NCBI GenBank assembly: GCA_964627045.1 | Contig: CAZVIK010000139.1 | Location: 1 to 10,816 of the forward strand | DNA from: CAZVIK01 sp964627045 | GTDB taxonomy: Bacteria; Acidobacteriota; Terriglobia; Bryobacterales; Bryobacteraceae | DNA length: 10,816 nucleotides | Reading direction: 5' to 3' | Shown here: piece by piece, positions 5,795 through 10,816 of the stretch | Numbering within the stretch: position 1 is the stretch's first letter | Layout of the letters: each line of letters starts with the position of its first letter | Position numbers and translations under genes: made by a program | Notes under the pieces: model-generated | Database searches by the model: none | What the model was told of the DNA's origin: nothing | What the model saw: the letters and a program-made list of their open reading frames with translations, nothing else

Positions 5795-7494
5795 GGACGT
5801 ACCCTGGTGAAGGTCACCTCGATCTCTCTGCCGGGCGCGAGCGGAATCGCCACCGCCTGCGGGCGCCCGGTGACGATCAGCGATCCGGCCGCCACCCTCG
5901 TTCCGACGACATCGGCCGACTCCCAACGGTAGGCGCCCGGCTCCAACCGCCACAACCGCACCTGGGCCTGAATCGTTCTCCCTTCAAAGCTGTACAGCCG
6001 CAACTTCAGCGTCTCGGGCCCGGCCTGAACCACGGCCCGCGCGTAGCTGGCATCGTCAGGAACGAACGTAGCGGCGATCGCCCCCTCCGGGTCGCCGGGC
6101 TTGGCTTCTCCCGATACCACGTAGTTCCAGTAGTCGGGCGGCACCGGGTAGTACACGCGGCCGGTGTAGACGGCTTCGGAGGTGAACATGGCGAAATCGC
6201 GCGCCATCGACTTCTCGGCGTCCTTCGCCAGGTAGGCCATGTTCCAGACGACCTCCGATGGCAGCGGCTCGGAGTACACCTCCGAGGCCCGGTCCCGCCC
6301 CGGCATCGCGCGGCGAACCCCCGCGGATGAACCCGCGGCTGCCAGCGCCAGGCGGTGAATTTCGCCGGCCACGTCTTTAAACTCCCTGGCCTCGCCCTCT
6401 GCCGCCAACCCCTCGTCGAAGCGCCGGACGCCCGACGTGGCCGCCGGCGAGCCCAGCGCGACCGCCTGCCAGCCCCATTGCCGCACCAGTTCAGCATCGT
6501 CCCGCCATCCGCCTCCCAATTCCCCGTTGGCCTGCTGGCGTCGCGTTACCCACCACTGCGTCACCGCCTCCAGCCGTGCGGCCAGGCGAGCCTGGGTCAC
6601 CGCCCACTCGGGCGCGTCCACGGCGCCCGGCGCCAGGGAGACCTCCCAGGGAACCGGCTTGGCGTCCAGGCAAAACACCCCGTAAGGCATCCGCGCACCC
6701 CGCACGTTCTTCTCCGAGCAGGAGGCCGAGATCATCTGCCGCACGGTCTCGTCTTCCGGCGCCGCCTGGAAGGCCTCCCTCAGCGCCGCCGTGGCCCGGT
6801 CGATGTCCTCACGCTGATGCGTCTTGGCGGCCTGCCAGTAGGCCACGCGCGCCTGCCCGATCACCGCCTCGCGGCGCACCTCGGCCCGCGTACTCAGCGC
6901 CAGGCGGTCGTAGAGCTGTTTGAGCGGCCCCAACCTCGCCGAACGCTGGCCCTCGAAGAACGGATCGCCCGCGATCTGCCGCGCCCGGTCGAGCCAGACC
7001 GGCGCCAGGCGCGTCTCGAACTCCTCCCGCGGCGTCCAGCGAATCGCCGAAAGCACGTAGAGGGACCGCGCGCGCAGCGTGAACCGCCCCGTCACCACCC
7101 CCAGCAGCGTTACGCCCTGCAACTCGCCCGACGGACGCACCCCCGCCGGCTGCGCCGCGTCCACAGCCGCGCCGCCCGCTTCCAGGGTCACCGCATCCGT
7201 AGCTCCGTCCACCGCCAGGAACACCTCCACCAGGTGCGGCCCCGGGACCTTCAACTCGAACTGCACGTCGCCCTTCAGCGCCAGCCCCCGCCCGAACGCC
7301 GAATCCATGAGTTGGCGGTCGTAGGGGGTTTGAGGGAGTTTCACACGCTGAAGCAGGTGGGCCGGATTCAGCCAGACCAACTCGCTCGAAGACCGCGCGC
7401 AGTTGGAATCGTCCGGCGGGTCCAGCAAGCTGAGGCATCCGGCCTGCGCCGCTGGCAGCGTCCAGATTAACAACGCTACAGCGAACTTAAGCAT
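5791..7494 (-). CDS. Unrecognised secreted protein, possible glycan-active enzyme
   Basis: A 567-residue protein with a Sec signal peptide: a hydrophobic stretch from about 4 to 14, then PAAQA with likely cleavage after A18. A cysteine at 20 follows Q-A-G, which is a poor lipobox, so lipid anchoring is unlikely. I do not recognise the family. Residues about 75-150 look beta-rich (alternating hydrophobic FELKVPGPHLVEVFLAV). Residues about 160-440 are helical and hold the striking motif NGELGGGWRDDAEL (323-336) with W314, W315, W330, W340 and W342 nearby. Residues about 495-567 are again beta-rich. Beta-sandwich, helical core, beta-sandwich is seen in some glycan lyases and alpha/alpha-barrel hydrolases, and DD in a G-rich loop could be catalytic. 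This is inference only. It is the first gene of an operon with the acyltransferase and ugd, which suggests a periplasmic or extracellular role in polysaccharide processing. No good Shine-Dalgarno site is seen. Confidence 0.7.
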   Translation of the reverse strand: MLKFAVALLIWTLPAAQAGCLSLLDPPDDSNCARSSSELVWLNPAHLLQRVKLPQTPYDRQLMDSAFGRGLALKGDVQFELKVPGPHLVEVFLAVDGATDAVTLEAGGAAVDAAQPAGVRPSGELQGVTLLGVVTGRFTLRARSLYVLSAIRWTPREEFETRLAPVWLDRARQIAGDPFFEGQRSARLGPLKQLYDRLALSTRAEVRREAVIGQARVAYWQAAKTHQREDIDRATAALREAFQAAPEDETVRQMISASCSEKNVRGARMPYGVFCLDAKPVPWEVSLAPGAVDAPEWAVTQARLAARLEAVTQWWVTRRQQANGELGGGWRDDAELVRQWGWQAVALGSPAATSGVRRFDEGLAAEGEAREFKDVAGEIHRLALAAAGSSAGVRRAMPGRDRASEVYSEPLPSEVVWNMAYLAKDAEKSMARDFAMFTSEAVYTGRVYYPVPPDYWNYVVSGEAKPGDPEGAIAATFVPDDASYARAVVQAGPETLKLRLYSFEGRTIQAQVRLWRLEPGAYRWESADVVGTRVAAGSLIVTGRPQAVAIPLAPGREIEVTFTRVRP

Positions 7495-7606
7495 TCTGAA
7501 TTAACTAGGTTACCGCGATTGCGCCACTCACGCCCTCGTCCCACCAAGCCCGGCTGGGGAAAAGCCCTATGCAGGTACCGGAAAACTGCCATAACAGCGT
7601 CAAGTC
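7495..7606. promoter_or_regulatory. Divergent intergenic region between the glycan operon and the HD-GYP gene
   Basis: These 112 nt must contain the start signals of both flanking transcription units unless one is leaderless. I find no convincing -35/-10 pair on either strand. Two small hairpins can be drawn on the plus strand: GGCT with AGCC around GGGGAAA, and GCAG with CTGC around an 11-nt loop, the latter just before the HD-GYP start. I compared the stretch by eye with the GEMM (cyclic-di-GMP-I) riboswitch and it does not fit. Confidence 0.4.
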
Positions 7607-8827
7607 ATGGAAAACAATGCTAATACTCGCCGTGTTTCCGCCGATGAACCTAATGCTGGCGCAAAATCCGTGGTCGTCGCGCCCGTCGCTCTGATGATCG
7701 CCCAAACCAATCTCCGGCAGGAACCGGGCTTCGCCCACCCGTTGCTACCGGGTGGTGGCCTGAGCGACGAACCCGGTCTCGACGGCCTGGCTTCGCCAAC
7801 CGTATTGATCCTCGACCAGGTGGAAGTCAACCGGCGTCTGCTCCGGGCCATCCTTAAGTCGGAGCCCTACAACATCGTCGAAGCGCGCCGCGCGCCGGAG
7901 GCCCTGGCCATCCTCGCGAGCCAGAAGATCGACCTGATCGTGATGGACATCATGATGCCGGGCATGAGCGGCCCGGAATTCTGCCGCACCATTAAGAGAG
8001 ACCGCCGCACCCAGTGGATTCCCGTCCTCATGGTTACCAACCTGCCGGGCGTAGAAAACGAAATCACCGGTATCACCTCGGGCGCCGACGAGTTCCTCAC
8101 CAAGCCCCTGCACCCCAGTGTCGTCCGCGCGCGCATCCGCTCGATGCTTCGCAACAAGGCGGCCATCGATACCCTGGAAGAGGCCGAGTCCATTCTCTTC
8201 GCCCTGGCCCAATCGGTGGAACTGCGCGACCACTACACCGGCGGCCACTGCCAGCGCTTGAGCCAGCACAGTGTGGCCATCGGCGTGGCGCTGGGCCTTC
8301 CCCGCTTCGATCTGTTGACGTTGCACCGGGGCGGCTTTTTGCACGACATCGGCAAGATCGCCGTGTCCGACGTGATCCTCCGCAAACCCGGACGCCTCAC
8401 CGACGCCGAGTGGGTCGTCATGCGCAGCCACACCGTCAAGGGCGAAGAACTTTGCCGCCCCATGAAGAGCCTCCAGAACGTCCTGCCTATCATTCGCCAC
8501 CACCACGAACGCTGGGATGGAAGCGGCTACCCCGACGGGCTGAAGGGAGAAGCCATCCCCTTGCACGCGCGCATTCTCCAACTGGCGGACATCTTCGACG
8601 CCCTGACGACCACACGCCCCTACAAAGCCGCGCTCTCGCCCGAGGAAGCCCTGAAGACCATAGAAGATGAAGCCGCCCGAGGCTGGCGCGACCCCGAATT
8701 GGTCCGGGTTTTCGTCAATCTCCAACGCGAAGGCGCTTCCGGCGGCAACGGCCGCCCGCCCGAGTCCTGGAGCCAGCTCGAGCTGCTCAACCAGTCGATC
8801 CGCAACGAGCCCGTCTCCGCTCAGTAA
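7607..8827 (+). CDS. REC-HD-GYP response regulator, cyclic-di-GMP phosphodiesterase (RpfG-like)
   Basis: A 406-residue cytoplasmic two-domain protein. The receiver domain (about 65-180) has the phosphoacceptor D114 in VMDIMMPGMSG, T144 and K166 (TKPL). The usual second acidic residue of the first loop is replaced by glutamine (LILDQ, D70-Q71), which may weaken Mg2+ binding. The HD-GYP domain (about 190-370) has H214, HDIGK (H246, D247, K250), HHHERWDGSGYPDGL (298-312) and LADIFDALTT, so the metal ligands and the GYP signature are intact. Such enzymes hydrolyse cyclic-di-GMP, usually under phosphorelay control. The first 64 residues form a low-complexity extension absent from typical RpfG. No Shine-Dalgarno sequence precedes the ATG at 7607, so the true start could be later, for example the ATG at 7694. 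No sensor kinase gene is nearby. The gene is divergent from the glycan operon, which suggests but does not show control of surface polysaccharide. Confidence 0.92.
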   Translation: MENNANTRRVSADEPNAGAKSVVVAPVALMIAQTNLRQEPGFAHPLLPGGGLSDEPGLDGLASPTVLILDQVEVNRRLLRAILKSEPYNIVEARRAPEALAILASQKIDLIVMDIMMPGMSGPEFCRTIKRDRRTQWIPVLMVTNLPGVENEITGITSGADEFLTKPLHPSVVRARIRSMLRNKAAIDTLEEAESILFALAQSVELRDHYTGGHCQRLSQHSVAIGVALGLPRFDLLTLHRGGFLHDIGKIAVSDVILRKPGRLTDAEWVVMRSHTVKGEELCRPMKSLQNVLPIIRHHHERWDGSGYPDGLKGEAIPLHARILQLADIFDALTTTRPYKAALSPEEALKTIEDEAARGWRDPELVRVFVNLQREGASGGNGRPPESWSQLELLNQSIRNEPVSAQ

Positions 8828-8833
8828 CCTACG

Positions 8834-8860
8834 AGGCGGCTCCATCGGCCGCCTTTCTTT
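8834..8860 (+). terminator. Intrinsic terminator after the HD-GYP gene
   Basis: AGGCGGC (8834-8840) pairs with GCCGCCT (8848-8854) around a 7-nt loop, followed by TTCTTT. It starts 7 nt after the stop codon and leaves only about 20 nt before the next gene. Confidence 0.8.
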
Positions 8861-8879
8861 CCCGCTATCCTCGGAGGTG

Positions 8880-9581
8880 GTGACCACCGCGCCAGAGCCG
8901 TTGCTTGCCGTCCTCCAACGGGAGGTCGTGCAATGCCGCCGCTGCCCGCGCCTGATCGAGTACTGCCGCCAGGTCGCCCGCATCAAGCGCCGTGCCTACC
9001 GCGATTGGGAATACTGGGGCCGCCCCGTGCCTTCTTTCGGCGATCCCAACGCGCGCGTCCTGATCGTCGGTCTGGCTCCGGCGGCGCACGGCGCCAACCG
9101 CACGGGCCGCATGTTCACCGGCGACCGTTCCGGCGACTTCCTCTACCGCGCGCTCCATGAAGCCGGCTCCGCCTCGCAGGCCGCCAGCGTTTTCCGCGAC
9201 GACGGCCTCACGCTCCGCGATGTCTACATCACCGCCGCGGTGCGCTGCGCTCCGCCCGGGAACCGCCCCTCGCCCGGGGAGATGCGAGCCTGCCGCCCCT
9301 ACCTGGTGAGGGAACTCGGCCTGCTGCCTCGCCTCGGCGTGGTGGTCGCACTCGGCCGGATCGCCTTCGACGCCACGCTCGCCGCCTTCCGCGATCGCGG
9401 CCTGCCGCTTCGCTTCGCGGATTTCGTGTTTGGCCACGACCGCGAGCACACGCTCGGCCCCGGCCTTCCGCTCCTAATCAGTTCCTACCATCCGAGCCAG
9501 CAGAACACCTCCACCGGCCGCCTCACCCGGGATATGCTGGAGGCCGTGTTCGTGCGCGTAAGTCGCAGGCTCGCAGAATGA
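8880..9581 (+). CDS. Family 5 uracil-DNA glycosylase (UDGb), iron-sulfur protein
   Basis: About 233 residues from the chosen start. This enzyme removes uracil, and in this family also other deaminated bases such as hypoxanthine, from DNA as the first step of base excision repair. Motif GLAPAAHGANRTGRMFTGD (64-82) is the family 5 active-site loop, with alanine where other families have a catalytic acid. HPSQQN (204-209) is the second DNA-binding and catalytic motif. C19, C22, C123 and C138 (CRRC, VRCAPPGN and RACRPYL contexts) are the expected [4Fe-4S] ligands. The start is uncertain: GTG at 8880 is closest to the family N-terminus but only 2 nt from GGAGG (8873-8877). GTG 8877 and TTG 8901 are alternatives. 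A longer open frame from 8667 only overlaps the previous gene. The next gene follows after 34 nt and may be co-transcribed. Confidence 0.9.
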   Translation: MTTAPEPLLAVLQREVVQCRRCPRLIEYCRQVARIKRRAYRDWEYWGRPVPSFGDPNARVLIVGLAPAAHGANRTGRMFTGDRSGDFLYRALHEAGSASQAASVFRDDGLTLRDVYITAAVRCAPPGNRPSPGEMRACRPYLVRELGLLPRLGVVVALGRIAFDATLAAFRDRGLPLRFADFVFGHDREHTLGPGLPLLISSYHPSQQNTSTGRLTRDMLEAVFVRVSRRLAE

Positions 9582-9615
9582 TACACTACCCGGTTTGACG
9601 GGGTGATTCACGCAC

Positions 9616-10816
9616 ATGCGGCAACGGCTTGAACGCTACTTCGAATTCGAATCCCTCAAGACCAACTGGCGCACGGAGATACTGGCCGGTGTGACGAGCT
9701 TCGTCACCATGGCCTACATCAGCTTCGTCAACCCTTCCATCCTGGCCGACGCGGGTATGCCCTTCGCCGCGGTCGTCGCCGCCACCTGCCTTTCGGCCGC
9801 CGTGGGCAGCCTGTTGATGGGCTCGGTGGCGCGCTACCCCATCGCGCTGGCCCCCGGCATGGGCCTGAACGCCTACTTCGCCTATGTTGTCGTGAAAGGC
9901 ATGCACATCCCCTGGGAAGTGGCCTTGGGGGCGGTGTTNNNNNNNNNNACTGACCCTGGCGGGCGTCATAAAGCAGGTAGTGGCCGCCATTCCTCAGGAG
10001 CTTTACTCGGCCATCGCCGCCGGCATCGGCCTGATGCTGGCGCTGGTCGGCTTCCGCAATTCGGGCATCATCGTCGCCAACGACTCCACCACCGTAGCCA
10101 TGGGCAACCTTGGCACGCCGGAAACGCTGCTGGCGATCTTCGGCCTTCTGTTGATCGCCGCCCTGCTGAGCTGGCGCGTGAAAGGAGCCATGCTCATCGG
10201 CATTCTCGGCACCACGGCGGCCGGCGTCGCCATCCGCATGGTCCACTGGTCGCCGCAGCCTTATAGCTTCGCCGACATCTCGGCCACCGCCTTGCGCCTG
10301 GATCTCCCTTCGGCCATCGGCCTCGGCTTCGTAGAGATCGTCTTCGTGTTCTTCTTCATCGACGTATTCGACAACGTGGGCACGCTGGTCGCGGTCGGAA
10401 AGAAGGCCGCCTTGTTCGACCAGGCCAACCGCATCCCGCGCGTGAACCGGATTCTGCTGTCCGACGCCACGGCCACCATTGCCGGCTCCCTGGCGGGCAC
10501 CTCCACTGTGGTCAACTACATCGAGAGTGCCGCCGGCGTGGTCGCCGGGGGCCGCAGCGGCGTCACCTCTATCGTGACCGGACTCCTGTTTCTGGCCGCC
10601 CTGTTCGTCGCCCCCGTCTTCGGCGTGATCCCCTCGGCCGCCACCGCTCCGGCCTTGATCGTTGTGGGCTGCCTGATGATGTCGCACATTAGCGAGATCA
10701 AGTGGGACGATCCCGTAGTGGCGATCCCCGCGTTCCTGACGCTGACCACCATCCCGCTGAGCTTCTCCATCGCCAACGGCATCGCCTTCGGCTTCACTTC
10801 CTACACGCTCTTAAAG
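9616..10816 (+). CDS. NCS2-family purine permease (AzgA/PbuG type), gap-interrupted and 3' partial
   Basis: A polytopic inner-membrane transporter, probably proton-coupled uptake of adenine, guanine or hypoxanthine. The N-terminal 107 residues read MRQRLERYFEFESLKTNWRT, then TEILAGVTSFVTMAYI and LAPGMGLNAYFAYVVV, classic COG2252 signatures. After the N run the protein resumes in another frame at 9950: LTLAGVIKQVVAAIPQELY, AIAAGIGLMLALVG, FFFIDVFDNVGTL, AGTSTVVNYIESAAGV and AIPAFLTLTTIPLSFSIANG, all family motifs in order. The frame change is produced by the placeholder gap, not by a mutation. The C-terminus is beyond the window; the last codon here is a lysine in SYTLLK, near the usual end region. 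The start is supported by GGGGTGA (9600-9606), 9 nt before the ATG. DNVGTL carries asparagine where threonine or methionine is common. The substrate cannot be fixed from sequence alone. Confidence 0.92.
9939..9948. other. Assembly gap (10 N) inside the purine permease gene
   Basis: Ten N separate GCGGTGTT from ACTGACCCTG. Coding resumes only if the true gap length is a multiple of three, so 10 is a placeholder. Relatives have about eight residues between AVF and LTL, which predicts roughly 24 missing bases. Confidence 0.95.

Noticed and set aside
5795..5953. N-terminal extension of the acyltransferase frame
   Set aside because: It overlaps the end of the preceding gene in another frame, and the coupled GTG at 5794 sits directly before the family signature.
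7434..7494. Lipoprotein signal in the unrecognised secreted protein
   Set aside because: The residues before C20 are Q-A-G; glutamine at -3 does not fit a lipobox, while A-Q-A fits ordinary signal peptidase cleavage.
7540..7606. Cyclic-di-GMP-I (GEMM) or cobalamin riboswitch before the HD-GYP gene
   Set aside because: GGGGAAAAGCCC looked suggestive, but the conserved core and the receptor stems of either class cannot be assembled on either strand.
7745..8986. A 413-residue open frame antisense to the HD-GYP gene
   Set aside because: It is a mirror of a certain coding region with no family motif, and it crosses the terminator and the start of the next gene.

Overview
The window is a GC-rich bacterial chromosomal segment. 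It has dense gene packing, 3-4 nt overlaps between genes, and strong third-position G/C that leaves long open frames on the antisense strands. The gene set suggests a soil or environmental bacterium: an IscR-type regulator with a cysteine desulfurase, a divergent proton pyrophosphatase, an RpfG-like HD-GYP regulator and a family 5 uracil-DNA glycosylase. Acidobacteriota (Bryobacter/Solibacter-like) is my best guess. It is an inference from overall character, not a proof. There is no tRNA, rRNA, insertion sequence, integrase, CRISPR array or phage gene. The run of 10 N near the right end marks draft sequence.

Layout. (1) 1-563, minus strand: an iscR-like Rrf2 regulator overlaps the start of iscS by 4 nt, and iscS runs off the left edge. 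A 25-nt palindrome with the spacing of an IscR type 1 site lies directly in front of iscR. (2) 564-3301, plus strand: a candidate promoter, a leader with predicted hairpins and a strong ribosome binding site precede hppA, a membrane pyrophosphatase of unusual sequence. A clear intrinsic terminator follows it. (3) 3314-7494, minus strand: a tightly packed three-gene operon, in order of transcription an unrecognised secreted protein, a DUF1624/HGSNAT-like membrane acyltransferase, and UDP-glucose 6-dehydrogenase. (4) 7607-8860, plus strand: a REC-HD-GYP cyclic-di-GMP phosphodiesterase, divergent from the operon across 112 nt, with its own terminator. (5) 8880-10816, plus strand: family 5 uracil-DNA glycosylase, then an NCS2 purine permease that is interrupted by the assembly gap and cut off at the right edge.

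How the parts may work together. The iscR-iscS pair is expected to control iron-sulfur cluster supply, with the regulator acting on its own promoter. The pyrophosphatase turns waste pyrophosphate into proton motive force. The minus operon makes UDP-glucuronate, and probably acylates and handles a glycan at or beyond the membrane. It faces a cyclic-di-GMP hydrolase gene, which fits exopolysaccharide or surface-glycan control but is not proven. The last two genes concern uracil removal from DNA and purine base uptake. No wholly new system stands out. The items most worth checking are the unrecognised secreted protein and its operon, the divergent pyrophosphatase with its structured leader, and the iscR operator abutting the start codon.
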